NCBI RefSeq assembly: GCF_001570625.1
Contig: NZ_BBQT01000002.1
Location: 186,001-250,000 of the forward strand
Reading direction: 5' to 3'
Length of the DNA: 64,000 bases
DNA from: Syntrophomonas wolfei subsp. methylbutyratica
GTDB taxonomy: Bacteria; Bacillota; Syntrophomonadia; Syntrophomonadales; Syntrophomonadaceae
Within the stretch, counting starts at the first letter, position 1. Each line of letters starts with the position of its first letter. This document shows, piece after piece, positions 1 through 8,968 of the stretch. The notes under the pieces are model-generated. The model saw only the letters and a program-made list of their open reading frames with translations. It was not told the DNA's origin and ran no database searches. The translations under genes and the position numbers were made by a program.

Positions 1-474
1 GAGCATTCTCTGTCAGTGGCTGGTTTATGTAACAAAGTGGCCGAATCTTACCTGGATATTAATAGAGATCTTTTGCTCACCGGAGCATTATTGCACGATA
101 TTGGGAAGCTTTCAGAATTCGAGATGGATGTTGCCCCCAACTATACCGCGGAGGGCAGGTTACTGGGACATATAGTCCTGGGCAGTGAACTGGTGGCTGA
201 CAAAATTAAAGATATGAAAAATGAAGGCATAGAGTTTCCGGCGGAACTGGAATGGATGCTCAAGCACCTGCTGGTCAGCCATCATGGCAGCCTGGAATTT
301 GGCTCCCCGGTGCTTCCCTTATTTACGGAAGCTTATATTCTCTATGCCATGGATAACCTGGATGCCAGAATCTATGTATTCCAGAATAAAATTGAAGAAG
401 ATGACAGTGATGATAAGTATTTTAGTAAATATGACAGCTTCTATGGGCAGCATTTCTTTACCTACCGTTATTAG
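1..474 (+). CDS. YhaM-like 3'-5' exoribonuclease, HD domain (5' truncated)
   Basis: The reading frame is open from base 1, so this is the C-terminal part of a gene that starts before the window. The visible part is an HD-superfamily metal-dependent phosphohydrolase domain: an entry His (EHSLSVA), the HD pair in LLHDIGK, an SHHG motif near the middle and an AYILYAMDNLDARI helix with the late Asp. This arrangement and the C-terminus match the YhaM family, which joins an OB-fold to an HD domain and degrades RNA 3' to 5'. The OB-fold would lie upstream and cannot be seen. The next gene is convergent, with no clear terminator between them. The HD call is firm; the YhaM subfamily is from recognition of the C-terminal pattern. 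Confidence 0.75.
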   Translation, partial: EHSLSVAGLCNKVAESYLDINRDLLLTGALLHDIGKLSEFEMDVAPNYTAEGRLLGHIVLGSELVADKIKDMKNEGIEFPAELEWMLKHLLVSHHGSLEFGSPVLPLFTEAYILYAMDNLDARIYVFQNKIEEDDSDDKYFSKYDSFYGQHFFTYRY

Positions 475-514
475 GATAAGGGGATTATACCTGGCTTCGC
501 AGAAATTCTCTACG

Positions 515-964
515 CTATACCACGGATTCATCGTCGACTTTAACCTGGTCTCCGGTTCTTACATATCCTGATTCCAGGACGCGGCAAAATATACCTTCCA
601 CCGGCATGATACAGGAGCCGACCTGTTTTTTTATAGCACAAGCGTTATTATGACACTCTTTACCGATTTGAGTAACTTCCAACAGGGCTTCGCCCAATCT
701 AATACGGGTACCTATAGGTAGGGCAACCACATCTAATCCACCTATGGATATATTTTCTGCAAAATCGCCATAATATACATCAGCACCCAGTGCCCGCATT
801 TTTTCAAAGCTGGAGAGAGATAAGAGGCTGACCTGGCGATGCCAGCTTCCCTTATGGGCGTCTACTTCAATTCCCAAATCTGCCTGGAGATAGGCTTCAC
901 CGATATCATGCTTTTTTTCTCCTCGTTTTTCCGAAATATTTACTGCTAAAACTTCTCCATTCAT
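515..964 (-). CDS. MOSC domain protein
   Basis: A complete 149-residue protein with the stand-alone MOSC fold, the beta-strand-rich domain at the C-terminus of molybdenum cofactor sulfurases. It has the signature stretch GKECHNNACAIKK followed by a conserved Cys in GSCIMP and then GIFCRVLESG; the conserved Cys of MOSC proteins is thought to carry sulfur. Small MOSC proteins in Clostridia often accompany molybdenum cofactor genes, but no moa/mog gene is visible here. The start at 964 is supported by AGGAGG ten bases upstream on the minus strand. It follows the decayed SPFH gene on the same strand. The substrate cannot be told from the sequence. Confidence 0.8.
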   Translation of the reverse strand: MNGEVLAVNISEKRGEKKHDIGEAYLQADLGIEVDAHKGSWHRQVSLLSLSSFEKMRALGADVYYGDFAENISIGGLDVVALPIGTRIRLGEALLEVTQIGKECHNNACAIKKQVGSCIMPVEGIFCRVLESGYVRTGDQVKVDDESVV

Positions 965-992
965 TACTATATTGCCTCCTGTTTAATATGCT

Positions 993-1624
993 CTACAAGA
1001 ATATTACATCAAGTGGAGCAAATTCTCCAATATTTTGACTGCAATCACTGTTAGTTAGAAGCTGGCTAAGAATTGCTGGAGAAGTGAAAACCAGGCTCGT
1101 GATATTGAATCTATCTACAATGATATGGGATTCCGCCAGTCTGCGGGTAATAATTTTAGAGCTTTGAGCAACCACCTGCGGATAGTGGGCAAGTAATTCC
1201 CGACTGGAGTAGCAAGCGCTTACTGCTTGTAAGGATTCCTGTATGATAGGAGCTATCAAGTTATCCTCGAAGGATATGCCTTCCTTCTGATAAAGTTCCC
1301 CTGCGTGGGAAGGGTCGACATGGTAGTACAGTGAGATGGCAGCGTTCACTGTTTGCAGATCCCGGCTGCTGCCAAAGCTTGCATTTCCAAAGAATGAACC
1401 CGGCAATCCAGATAGACTATCTCCTGGTATCCGGGAACCCGCAAATGAAGGCCTTCTTCCATAACTGTTTTCTGTACCTTTCCATGTTCGAGAATGATGC
1501 CTACATAGCCGACCGGTACAGCTACCAGTGGGCGCAGTAAAAGCAAGAATAACAGCAAGAAAAGGAAGGAGAGTCCCCATTTTAAATGTTTTTTAGAGAG
1601 ATTTATTTCCAGCAAAATATACAA
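993..1624 (-). pseudogene. decayed SPFH/prohibitin-family membrane protein gene
   Basis: Two overlapping minus-strand frames together make one SPFH protein. The frame from 1624 encodes an N-terminal membrane helix, then PVGYVGIILEHGKV and EMQALAAA, and stops at about 1346. The frame that continues to 993 picks up at SSRDLQTVNAAISLYYHVD, the expected next block of the prohibitin core. The switch needs a one-base shift near 1360-1375 (GCAGCAGCC tract). The C-terminus is also short: after NITSLVFTS the usual coiled coil is replaced by an unrelated tail of about 30 residues. Two independent lesions argue for a pseudogene. A sequencing error could explain the shift but not the truncation. Confidence 0.7.
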
Positions 1625-1695
1625 AAGAAAGCTATCCTTTCATGGTATTGCCCAAATAACAAAATTTCACGTTTTATTTAACATTTCCTGCTAAA

Positions 1696-1737
1696 ATTGG
1701 CGAATGCCCGTTTTTTATTGGCGAATGCCCGTTTTTA
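1696..1737 (+). repeat. 21-bp tandem duplication
   Basis: A 21-bp unit beginning ATTGGCGAATGCCCG is present twice, head to tail (1696-1716 and 1717-1737), in the 328-base gap between the SPFH pseudogene and the histidine kinase. No function is evident. The rest of the gap holds R1 copy 1. Confidence 0.8.
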
Positions 1738-1771
1738 AGAGAGGAGAGTAGCTGGAAAGAATAGAAGTCTA

Positions 1772-1901
1772 ATAACGAGATGAAATATGTCCCCTGCTAA
1801 GCGGTCGGTTCCTATTAACAAAACAGGCGGCGGATTCTAATCGCCCGCCTCGTTGCAGCGGTGTGCTGAAACTGCTCCGCAGTTTCTTCCGATGCTTAAA
1901 A
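1772..1901 (+). repeat. R1 interspersed repeat, copy 1
   Basis: Full copy of a ~130-bp family defined in this window. It begins ATAACGAGRTGAAATAT, contains CCTATTAACAAAACAGGCGG, a GGGTTCTAATCCCC-like hairpin, CCTCGTTGCAGCGGTGTG, and ends with the palindrome AAACTGCTCCGCAGTTT plus CTTCCGATGCTTAAA. This copy has AGATG at the 5' end, which no longer pairs perfectly with CGCCTC at the 3' side. It lies just upstream of the histidine kinase gene. Confidence 0.85.
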
Positions 1902-1952
1902 AGGTAGCGGACGTGGGGGTCATATGACTTTTTATTACAGGGGAGGCGAGAT

Positions 1953-3323
1953 ATGTATTCTGTACCCTGGTATGCTATTGTTCTTATCGCCGTACCACAA
2001 ACCATCTTGATAATAAAAATTGGCTTTGGCTTGTTCAATTTGCAGGTGAATACCCGCCAGTGTTTGCTGGCTACGCTTATAGTGTCGGTGGTTACTTACT
2101 TTTTGAGAAAGCTGCCTTTGATGTTTGGAATTCATACGATAATACTGGTTATCTTATTGACTATCCTGGTAGTAGTTTTGCAGCGGATTGATTTTTGGCG
2201 AAGTTTGGTTGCAGTTTTACTGGGAGTTATGATATTAGGTGTAATTGAAAATGCCTATTTGCCGCTATTATTACAGTTTACTTCCAGGACTGTGATGGAC
2301 CTGGCGGAACAACCCTGGTTTAATATAGCCGCATTCCTGCCCGAATTCCTTATTGGCTTGCTTTTATATGCCTTTATCCGTTACCGCAGCTTTGTCCTTT
2401 TTGATTTGAAAAGAGCCGGGGAAGTCCAAAAACCGGTTAATCATGGGGTATTTATTATTGCGGTCATACTATTGCAGAGCTTTTTGCTGGTCTTGATCGG
2501 TGCTGCTCTGCTGGTTAATCAACAACGCTTCAATATTGCTGTTATCGTTCCCTGGGCGAACATGGCCATATTGCTGGTAGCTTTATTGAGCATAGCAGCC
2601 ATAAAACAATTGGAGGAAAACAGCCGTAACAGTCAAAGGGTCCAACTATTAAAGAGTCATCTGCAACAGGTGGAGCTGCTATTAAAGGTCCTACAGACCC
2701 AAAAGCACGAATACAGCCGGCATATTCAGGCTATACAGTCCCTGGTTTATTTAAAGCGCTATCAGGAAATCAAAGAATACATTGAAGGAATCGCCGAAGA
2801 ATACTGGCATATGGAAGAAGTCCTTTATACGACTCACCCGGTGCTTACCGGATTGCTAAACAGCAAACGCAGTTTTGCCGAATCCCAGGGTATAGAGTTG
2901 GCAGTAGCAGTGAAATGTGACCCGGCGGGGATACCCATCCCCCCCTGGGATTTATGCAGCATATTGGGCAACCTCCTGGATAATGCAATGGAAGCAGCCC
3001 TGGAGGACAAAGGCAAACCCCGGGTAGCGATAGAATTCAAATATGAATTCCCGCATTATGTAATTTATATTCAAAATAACGGGACCAGGATTTCCGCCGC
3101 TGAGAAACAAAGGATATTTGAACCGGGCTATACCAATAAGGATTCTCCGGCCCGGGGTTACGGACTCTACCTGGTCAGCAGGCTGCTGGAGCGCTACCAG
3201 GGGACGATCGAAGTTACGAGCAAGGGACAAACCAGTATAATCGTAAGATTAGCTGATAAAGGCAGCAATAAAGCTGCCGGTAAAAGCTATAGCAGCTTGG
3301 AGCGCTGGATGACCGGGGGTTGA
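1953..3323 (+). CDS. AgrC/SpoOB-type sensor histidine kinase
   Basis: A 456-residue membrane sensor kinase. The first ~215 residues form about six hydrophobic segments, typical of peptide- or small-molecule-sensing kinases of the AgrC type, with no PAS or HAMP domain. A dimerisation helix follows with the phospho-acceptor His in QKHEYSRHIQAIQSL (near residue 251), then a GHKL ATPase with N-box LGNLLDNAMEAA (~345) and G-box ARGYGLYLVSRL (~405). The start is set by GGGGAGG upstream of ATG. The response regulator follows eight bases later, so the pair is co-transcribed. No agrB/agrD-like peptide genes are visible nearby, so the ligand is unknown. Confidence 0.88.
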   Translation: MYSVPWYAIVLIAVPQTILIIKIGFGLFNLQVNTRQCLLATLIVSVVTYFLRKLPLMFGIHTIILVILLTILVVVLQRIDFWRSLVAVLLGVMILGVIENAYLPLLLQFTSRTVMDLAEQPWFNIAAFLPEFLIGLLLYAFIRYRSFVLFDLKRAGEVQKPVNHGVFIIAVILLQSFLLVLIGAALLVNQQRFNIAVIVPWANMAILLVALLSIAAIKQLEENSRNSQRVQLLKSHLQQVELLLKVLQTQKHEYSRHIQAIQSLVYLKRYQEIKEYIEGIAEEYWHMEEVLYTTHPVLTGLLNSKRSFAESQGIELAVAVKCDPAGIPIPPWDLCSILGNLLDNAMEAALEDKGKPRVAIEFKYEFPHYVIYIQNNGTRISAAEKQRIFEPGYTNKDSPARGYGLYLVSRLLERYQGTIEVTSKGQTSIIVRLADKGSNKAAGKSYSSLERWMTGG

Positions 3324-3330
3324 TGATTCC

Positions 3331-4041
3331 TTGAAGGTTTTACTTCTCGAAGATGAAGAATACAACCGGGATTTTATTCGACAACTACTGAAAGAGATTC
3401 CGGTGGTAAGAGAGATTATGGAAACTGCCAGCGGCGAAGAAGCTATTGCTCTGGCCCAAGAAAACCGGCCCGAACTTATTTTGTTGGATATTGAGCTGGA
3501 TAAGAGCGATTTAAATGGCTTGCAGGTGGCACGGAATATCTATAGCTTTAATAAAGAAGCTTATATGGTTTTTATAACTGCCTATTCCAAATATGCCATT
3601 GATTCCTTTGAGGTGCATCCCTATAGTTATATTTTAAAACCCATAAAGGTGGCCAGATTCAGGGAATTAATAGAGGAGATAGCCGAAAAAACCAAGCAAA
3701 ACGATAGATTGGATTACGATATCCTGGTAGTAAAGCACAAAAACGAAATATATCACATAAAGCCAGGTGATATTATTTTTATTGAGATTCAGAACAACCT
3801 ATCTTTTATTCATACCAAAGAAGGTATTTTTGAAAGCTATTTATCCCTGGCTGAATTCGAGATGATGCTTGACCGCAATTTCCTCAGGGTACACAAATCC
3901 TTTATTGTTAACCTGAAGCAGATAAAACAGACCCGGGGAATATTTGACCGCTCTTATGAAATCGAGTTTTATGGTTATGACCAGAAAGCCTTGATGAGCC
4001 GTTATAAATATCCGGAATACAAGAGACAAATGGGATTATAG
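3331..4041 (+). CDS. LytTR-family response regulator
   Basis: A 236-residue regulator with two domains. The receiver domain (1-~120) has the acidic pocket LLLEDEEYN, the phospho-acceptor Asp in LILLDIELD (~53), a Thr in VFITAYS and the Lys in ILKPIKV. The C-terminal ~100 residues form a LytTR DNA-binding domain (IKPGDIIFIEIQNN ... LDRNFLRVHKSFIVNLKQIK). LytTR regulators pair with AgrC/LytS-type kinases, matching the gene just upstream. Start is TTG, with a GGGGGT ribosome site that overlaps the end of the kinase gene. Target genes are unknown; a second downstream output gene is not present. Confidence 0.88.
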   Translation: MKVLLLEDEEYNRDFIRQLLKEIPVVREIMETASGEEAIALAQENRPELILLDIELDKSDLNGLQVARNIYSFNKEAYMVFITAYSKYAIDSFEVHPYSYILKPIKVARFRELIEEIAEKTKQNDRLDYDILVVKHKNEIYHIKPGDIIFIEIQNNLSFIHTKEGIFESYLSLAEFEMMLDRNFLRVHKSFIVNLKQIKQTRGIFDRSYEIEFYGYDQKALMSRYKYPEYKRQMGL

Positions 4042-4168
4042 ATAATTTTTCACTTCGTTTCTATATCTCCTTGTCTTTTAATCATATTCTTGATATAATT
4101 TTTTTTGCAGTTCATTGACCTATATAGCTTTTAACTGCAGCTAACCAGGTTGAAGAGAGGTGAATCTA

Positions 4169-4372
4169 ATGAAAGCAAAAATACATCCCAAGTACCATCA
4201 GGCCAAAGCCAGGTGCGCATGTGGCAATGAATTTGAAGTAGGCTCTACCAGTGAAAACATACGGGTGGAAATATGCTCCAAGTGTCATCCTTTTTATACC
4301 GGAGCCAAGGGTCGGTTGGTTGACACCACCGGGAGAGTTGACAGGTTTAAGAAAAAATACGGTTTGAGTTAG
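4169..4372 (+). CDS. rpmE: 50S ribosomal protein L31
   Basis: A 67-residue L31 of the zinc-binding (C+) type. It begins [20 protein letters not shown] and has the metal ligands C-x-C near residues 16/18 and C-x2-C in [12 protein letters not shown]. It is a peripheral large-subunit protein at the intersubunit bridge; the Cys form is the zinc-replete version. The ATG at 4169 is preferred over the upstream in-frame GTG at 4160 because AGAGGTG sits at a good distance. The open frame ends YGLS. It appears monocistronic with its own terminator. Confidence 0.95.
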   Translation: MKAKIHPKYHQAKARCACGNEFEVGSTSENIRVEICSKCHPFYTGAKGRLVDTTGRVDRFKKKYGLS

Positions 4373-4381
4373 TGCATATTG

Positions 4382-4411
4382 GCAGGGACGCTGGTCTCTG
4401 CTCTTTATTTC
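4382..4411 (+). terminator. rho-independent terminator after rpmE
   Basis: GCAGGGAC and GTCTCTGC form a stem (one G-U pair) with a four-base loop, followed by TCTTTATTTCT. It sits ten bases after the rpmE stop codon. Confidence 0.7.
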
Positions 4412-4560
4412 TAAGGCGTTGGGTGTAAGGTGAATGGGTCATAATATATCAGCCACCTCACACTTTACGCCTTACTAATTACCGGGACAAGGCGATAGCG
4501 TGAAAAATACTTTTTTATTACTATTTATCTCGCCGCTTTTGTGGCGAGATGGAGGTTAAA

Positions 4561-5469
4561 ATGAGCAAGTTTCAATATGGGGGCATGGCCGTTATAGAAG
4601 GGGTTATGATGCGAGGCCCGGAACTTACTTCCATAGCCGTTAGAAAAGAAGACGGCAGCATTGAGCTGGATCAAGAAGCCAACAGCCAGCTTCCCCGCCG
4701 GTACCCCTTTTTAAAATGGCCCTTCATCCGGGGGACTTATGTACTTATAGATTCTATGGCGGTGGGAATCAGGATGCTGAACAAGTCCGCCAATATGTCC
4801 CTGGGAGAAGATGAAGAAGAACTCAGTTCAGGAGAGATGCTGGTCAGCGGTCTGATTGCTTTTGCTCTGGCCGTTTTACTATTTGTGATTCTGCCCACGG
4901 CAATAGTGCATTACACCCAGCAATATGTCGGGGGAATACTGCTGCAGAACGTTATCGAAGGCATAATCAGAATCGCTTTTTTTCTGCTATATGTTTATGC
5001 TATATCCAAAATGGAGGATATAGCCCGGGTCTTTATGTATCATGGGGCCGAGCACAAGTCCATTTCCGCCTATGAAGCCGGGGAAGAACTGAGCGTAAAA
5101 AATGTACGGAAATATACCACCGTGCATCCCCGTTGCGGAACCAGTTTCTTGCTTATTGTAATGGTAATTTCTATTCTTGTTTTTGCATTGCTGGGGGAAG
5201 GAAGCCTTTTCTACCGGATATGGTCGAGGTTGGCAGTTCTTCCGGTAGTTGCGGGCTTGGGATATGAGTTTCTCAAGTTCACCGGCAAGCACTATAAGCG
5301 CCGTTGGGCCAGGATTTTGATTGCCCCCGGCTTGCTTTTACAGAGCTTAACCACCCGGGAGCCGGATGATGGCATGCTGGAAGTCGCTATAGCAGCCCTC
5401 AAGGCGGTTCTGTCTGAAGAGAAAGCTGCGTTGAAGCCAGATCTGGAACCGGAACTGGCTTTACAGTAA
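4561..5469 (+). CDS. DUF1385 family membrane protein
   Basis: A 302-residue polytopic membrane protein of the DUF1385 family, widespread in Firmicutes next to prfA and rpmE, as here. The N-terminus has the family block YGGMAVIEGVMMRGP, followed by four or so hydrophobic segments (e.g. LIAFALAVLLFVILP), YHGAEHKSISAYEAG and YTTVHPRCGTSFL. The last ~25 residues are acidic. Function is unknown. ATG at 4561 is chosen because GGAGGT lies five bases before it; the in-frame ATG at 4549 overlaps that site. The gene leads a run of translation genes with prfA and prmC. Confidence 0.88.
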   Translation: MSKFQYGGMAVIEGVMMRGPELTSIAVRKEDGSIELDQEANSQLPRRYPFLKWPFIRGTYVLIDSMAVGIRMLNKSANMSLGEDEEELSSGEMLVSGLIAFALAVLLFVILPTAIVHYTQQYVGGILLQNVIEGIIRIAFFLLYVYAISKMEDIARVFMYHGAEHKSISAYEAGEELSVKNVRKYTTVHPRCGTSFLLIVMVISILVFALLGEGSLFYRIWSRLAVLPVVAGLGYEFLKFTGKHYKRRWARILIAPGLLLQSLTTREPDDGMLEVAIAALKAVLSEEKAALKPDLEPELALQ

Positions 5470-5502
5470 CATCAGAAGTGAAAGAATCGAGGAGGAAAAA
5501 AC

Positions 5503-6570
5503 TTGCTGGAAAAATTGGATAGTCTGGAAGAAAAATATGATGAACTAACCCATCTCTTGAGCCAGCCTGAGGTTCTTTCCGACCAGGCCAGGTTTCAAAA
5601 GTTGGCCAAAGCCCACTCTGATCTCAGTGATATTGTAATTATGTACCGCGAGTATAAATCACTATCCCGGCAACTGGAGGATTCCAAAGAGATGCTGGCT
5701 GAGGAAGAGGATGAGGAATTTCGCCAGATGCTGACGGATGAAATTCCTGAACTGCAGGAGAAAAAAGCTTCCCTCGAACAGGAATTGAGAATACTCTTGC
5801 TGCCACAGGATCCCAATGATGAAAAAAGCGTAATCATGGAAATTAGAGCCGGTACCGGCGGGGAGGAAGCCGCCCTTTTTGCCGGTGATCTTTTTCGCAT
5901 GTACAGCCGTTATGCTGAAGAGCAAGGCTGGAAAATAGAGATAATGGACACTCATTACACCGATATCGGAGGCATTAAGGAAATAGTTTTTGTAGTTGAT
6001 GGGCGGGGAGCCTACAGCAAGTTGAAATTTGAATCCGGAGTTCACCGGGTGCAGCGGATACCAGTGACGGAATCCGGGGGGAGGATTCATACTTCAGCAG
6101 CAACAGTGGCTGTTTTGCCCGAGGCCGAAGAAGTCGAACTAGCCATTGACCCTAATGATTTACGCATAGATGTTTATTGTTCCAGTGGTCCCGGGGGACA
6201 ATCGGTTAATACCACCCAATCAGCCGTCAGGATAACGCATATTCCCACGGGTGAAGTGGTAACCTGTCAGGATGAGAAATCCCAGCATAAGAATAAGGCT
6301 AAAGCCCTGCGGGTTTTGCGGGCGAGGTTGAAAGAACTTCTGGAGGAGGAGAAAAATGCGGAGATGGCAGGTAACCGCAAGAGCCAGGTAGGCAGCGGCG
6401 ATCGCAGTGAACGCATACGCACCTATAATTTTCCCCAGGGCCGGGTTAGCGATCATCGCATTAATTTGACTTTGCACCGCTTGGAGTCGGTACTGGAGGG
6501 GCGTCTGGAGGAAATAATAAATGCTCTTATAGCTCATTACCAGGCTGAGCGTTTGAAACAGGTGGATTGA
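5503..6570 (+). CDS. prfA: peptide chain release factor 1
   Basis: A full-length (355 aa) class I release factor that reads UAA/UAG stop codons and hydrolyses peptidyl-tRNA. The catalytic GGQ lies in [20 protein letters not shown] (~230-245), and the tail [15 protein letters not shown] is the usual RF1 C-terminus. Start is TTG with a strong AGGAGG eight bases upstream. The stop TGA is directly followed by the GTG of prmC, the methylase that modifies the GGQ glutamine, so the two are translationally coupled. Confidence 0.96.
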   Translation: MLEKLDSLEEKYDELTHLLSQPEVLSDQARFQKLAKAHSDLSDIVIMYREYKSLSRQLEDSKEMLAEEEDEEFRQMLTDEIPELQEKKASLEQELRILLLPQDPNDEKSVIMEIRAGTGGEEAALFAGDLFRMYSRYAEEQGWKIEIMDTHYTDIGGIKEIVFVVDGRGAYSKLKFESGVHRVQRIPVTESGGRIHTSAATVAVLPEAEEVELAIDPNDLRIDVYCSSGPGGQSVNTTQSAVRITHIPTGEVVTCQDEKSQHKNKAKALRVLRARLKELLEEEKNAEMAGNRKSQVGSGDRSERIRTYNFPQGRVSDHRINLTLHRLESVLEGRLEEIINALIAHYQAERLKQVD

Positions 6571-7419
6571 GTGCAGCAACAGTGGTTAATAAAAGAATTA
6601 ATAGACTGGACCACCCGGTTTTTTGCGGATCGGGGCCTGGCAGAACCCCGCCTGGAGGCGGAAGTTTTGCTGGCCCATGTTTTGTTGCAGAACCGGGTTT
6701 ATTTATATACTCATTATGACCAGCCGGTTAACCAGGAAGAAAGGCAGCAATTTCGTGAACTGATTAAAAGACGAATAAAGGGCGAACCATTAGCCTATAT
6801 TGTAGGATATAAGGAGTTTATGTCCCTTGAATTCAAGCTTAACCAGGCGGTACTGATCCCCCGCCCGGAAACGGAGTTGCTGGTGGAAGAAGCCCTGGAA
6901 ATAGCCCGGGCAAAAGAAGGGTTGCGTATCTGCGATGTAGGGACCGGTTCCGGAGCCATTGCGGTAAGCCTGGCTTTTTATCTCCCCACAGCCCAAGTTT
7001 ATGCTACAGATATATCGGCTGAAGCTCTGGAAAAAGCCCGCGAGAATGCATTACGGCATAGTGTTGCCATAACTTTTTACCAGGGTGATTTGCTTTCTCC
7101 TTTTTTAAAAGAAGAACCTTATGATATAATCGTTGCTAATTTACCATATATAAGCAAGGAAGAATTTTTGATGCTGGATTCAGGGGTAAAAGATTACGAG
7201 CCCTCACCGGCTTTGCTGGCTCCAGGTGATGGCCTGGAGCTTTACCGGCGTTTGTTGCCCCAGGCCTATACCTTGCTGGTTTCCGGAGCTTATCTTTTGC
7301 TGGAGATTGGCCATGAGCAGGGGAGCAGGGCCCGGGAAATGATGCAAGGTTGGGGAGAAACAGAAATAATTAAGGATCTGGCAGGCAGGGACCGCCTGAT
7401 AAAATCCAGAAGGGGGTAA
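6571..7419 (+). CDS. prmC: release factor glutamine methyltransferase
   Basis: A 282-residue SAM-dependent methylase that N5-methylates the Gln of the release factor GGQ motif. An N-terminal helical domain precedes the Rossmann domain with CDVGTGSGAIAVSLA (SAM loop, ~117-130) and the catalytic IIVANLPYIS. The motif is NLPY rather than the NPPY of E. coli PrmC. RPETELLVEEAL before the SAM loop is also typical. Its GTG start abuts the prfA stop with no gap. Confidence 0.94.
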   Translation: MQQQWLIKELIDWTTRFFADRGLAEPRLEAEVLLAHVLLQNRVYLYTHYDQPVNQEERQQFRELIKRRIKGEPLAYIVGYKEFMSLEFKLNQAVLIPRPETELLVEEALEIARAKEGLRICDVGTGSGAIAVSLAFYLPTAQVYATDISAEALEKARENALRHSVAITFYQGDLLSPFLKEEPYDIIVANLPYISKEEFLMLDSGVKDYEPSPALLAPGDGLELYRRLLPQAYTLLVSGAYLLLEIGHEQGSRAREMMQGWGETEIIKDLAGRDRLIKSRRG

Positions 7420-7424
7420 TAAGG

Positions 7425-8435
7425 CTGGAAACCCAGTATTGGCAAGTAAATCCTGCCTGTCCGGAAAAGGAAATAATTATGCAGGCAGCCAGTTTAATTA
7501 AGGCTCAGGAACTGGTGGCTTTTCCGACCGAAACGGTCTATGGTCTGGGGGCGGCGGCCTTTCAAAGCCAGGCAGTGGAAAAAATATTTGCGGCCAAGGG
7601 GAGAGCGGAAAACAATCCTCTGCTCCTTCACCTGAGTTGTATGGAACAGGCGGAAAGTGTGGCCAAAGAGATTCCTCCTGCCGCCAAAATGCTCATGGAG
7701 CGTTTTTGGCCCGGCCCTTTATCTATTATTCTGCCGGCCCGGGAAACGGTACCGGCTATAGTCCGGGGTGGAAAAACTACCGTGGGTTTGCGTATGCCGG
7801 CTCACCCCGTGGCTTTGGCTTTGATTGACCAGGCAGGTCCTTTGGCCGCCCCCAGTGCCAATCTATCCGGCCGGCCCAGTCCGGTAACGGCAGAGCATGT
7901 GAAAGCTGATTTGGATGGAAAGATAGCGGCAATTTTGGATGCGGGGCCAACTGGCTTGGGACTGGAATCCACTATTATAGATCTCAGTAATCCAGGATGC
8001 CGGATACTGCGCCAGGGAGGTATCACTGTTGAGGAATTGGAAGAAGCCATGGGGATGTCTATTACGGTTAATAACCCGGAGCAGGAAAACTTTCCTCATT
8101 ATCAGATAAAATCTAAATTGCTGCTCGGCCCAAGCTGGGAAGAGATTGACGACTACTTGAGCAGTATAGAGCAATTGGAGAAAAAGTTGGTTCTAGTTCA
8201 CCCTTATATCGACAAAAATGATGCCCGTTGGGAAAAACTAAAAGATAGATATCCCCAGTATCAATCATATGACCTGGACTTAAATACTGCTACTAACCGG
8301 CTTTATTCTCTCTTGCGGGAAGCCGAGGAGAGAGAAATAGAATTGTTGCTTTTCACTCCCCTTCCCAAGAAGCCGGGCGGGATAGCCGGGGTCATGCTTG
8401 ACCGTATATACCAGGCAGCTGGGAATTCTCTCTAA
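7425..8435 (+). CDS. tsaC: L-threonylcarbamoyladenylate synthase (Sua5 type)
   Basis: Sua5/YwlC-type enzyme that makes threonylcarbamoyl-AMP for the t6A37 modification of ANN-reading tRNAs. The YrdC domain shows LVAFPTETVYGLGA, KGRAENNPL, FWPGPLSIIL, GLRMPAHP and APSANLSGRPSP; a linker and a C-terminal Sua5 domain follow. The first ATG in frame is 7479, but the frame is open back to 7425 and encodes LETQYWQVNPACPEKEII, matching the usual N-terminus of the family. A CTG at 7425 sits seven bases after AGGGGGT, so I place the start there; 7479 has no ribosome site. Domain call is strong, start moderately sure. Confidence 0.9.
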   Translation: METQYWQVNPACPEKEIIMQAASLIKAQELVAFPTETVYGLGAAAFQSQAVEKIFAAKGRAENNPLLLHLSCMEQAESVAKEIPPAAKMLMERFWPGPLSIILPARETVPAIVRGGKTTVGLRMPAHPVALALIDQAGPLAAPSANLSGRPSPVTAEHVKADLDGKIAAILDAGPTGLGLESTIIDLSNPGCRILRQGGITVEELEEAMGMSITVNNPEQENFPHYQIKSKLLLGPSWEEIDDYLSSIEQLEKKLVLVHPYIDKNDARWEKLKDRYPQYQSYDLDLNTATNRLYSLLREAEEREIELLLFTPLPKKPGGIAGVMLDRIYQAAGNSL

Positions 8436-8462
8436 TAATTAGTTTGATTCTAATGCAAAAAG

Positions 8463-8733
8463 GATTCCGCTGCAAAAAGTAGCAATTATGCATTTGCTTG
8501 CATAAATATTTCGCTCGCAGTCTACGCATGGGCAACACCAACGGCTCGTCTCGCGGCTCAAGGGGTACCGCGCCAATCTCCCGTCCATGGGAGGTGGCGC
8601 TCTCGCGACATCCTGTCGCTCGCCCCCTTTCGCCTGCTCGTCTTCGCCGGGTGTAGCATCCATGCTTCGCCAACGCTCGCTTTGCATATTTATGCAACCC
8701 TATGCAACAAAAAGGGGTTTTTGCAGTAGAGTC
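8463..8733 (+). repeat. R2 MITE-like element, copy a (full length)
   Basis: A 271-bp element bounded by imperfect 17-bp terminal inverted repeats: GATTCCGCTGCAAAAAG at the left and the complement of GACTCTACTGCAAAAAC at the right. It holds TTGCTTGCATAAATATT, GGGCAACACC, CTCAAGGGGTACCGCG and CGCTCGCTTTGCATATT. No transposase is encoded. With copy b it fills the 533-base gap before mntP. Confidence 0.75.
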
Positions 8734-8890
8734 AAAAAGTTATTAGTATTCATTGGCTTGTATAAAATATACCGCTCGCCCCCTTTGGCCTGCTCGCCAA
8801 AGCCTAAGTGTTGTATCAATGCATCGCCTACGCTCGCTTTGTATATTTATACAACCCTTATGCAACAAAAGGGGTTTTTGCATTGGAGCC
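8734..8890 (+). repeat. R2 element, copy b (short subtype)
   Basis: Shorter R2 derivative directly following copy a: AAAAAGTTATTAGTATTCATT at the left, ATATACCGCTCGCC, CGCTCGCTTTGTATATTT, and GGGGTTTTTGCATTGGAGCC at the right. The middle (GGCAACACC to the CTCGCGAC block) is missing compared with copy a. Confidence 0.7.
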
Positions 8891-8968
8891 GCAGTTTATG
8901 ATATTTTTGAAAGAAGGTGTAAGCACTGTATATTAGCCGGGGTAAAGTATTCTTAAGTGCTATAAAAT

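Noticed and set aside
515-571. End of the frame at 284-571 as a gene
   Set aside because: It is an out-of-frame shadow of the HD-domain gene running into the convergent MOSC gene.
4400-4548. Riboswitch before the DUF1385 gene
   Set aside because: The sequence resembles a decayed R4 copy and lacks any recognisable aptamer core.
8392-8956. Several 67-104-codon frames on both strands
   Set aside because: They fall in R2 repeats, recur in other R2 copies with broken frames and look like repeat-derived spurious frames.
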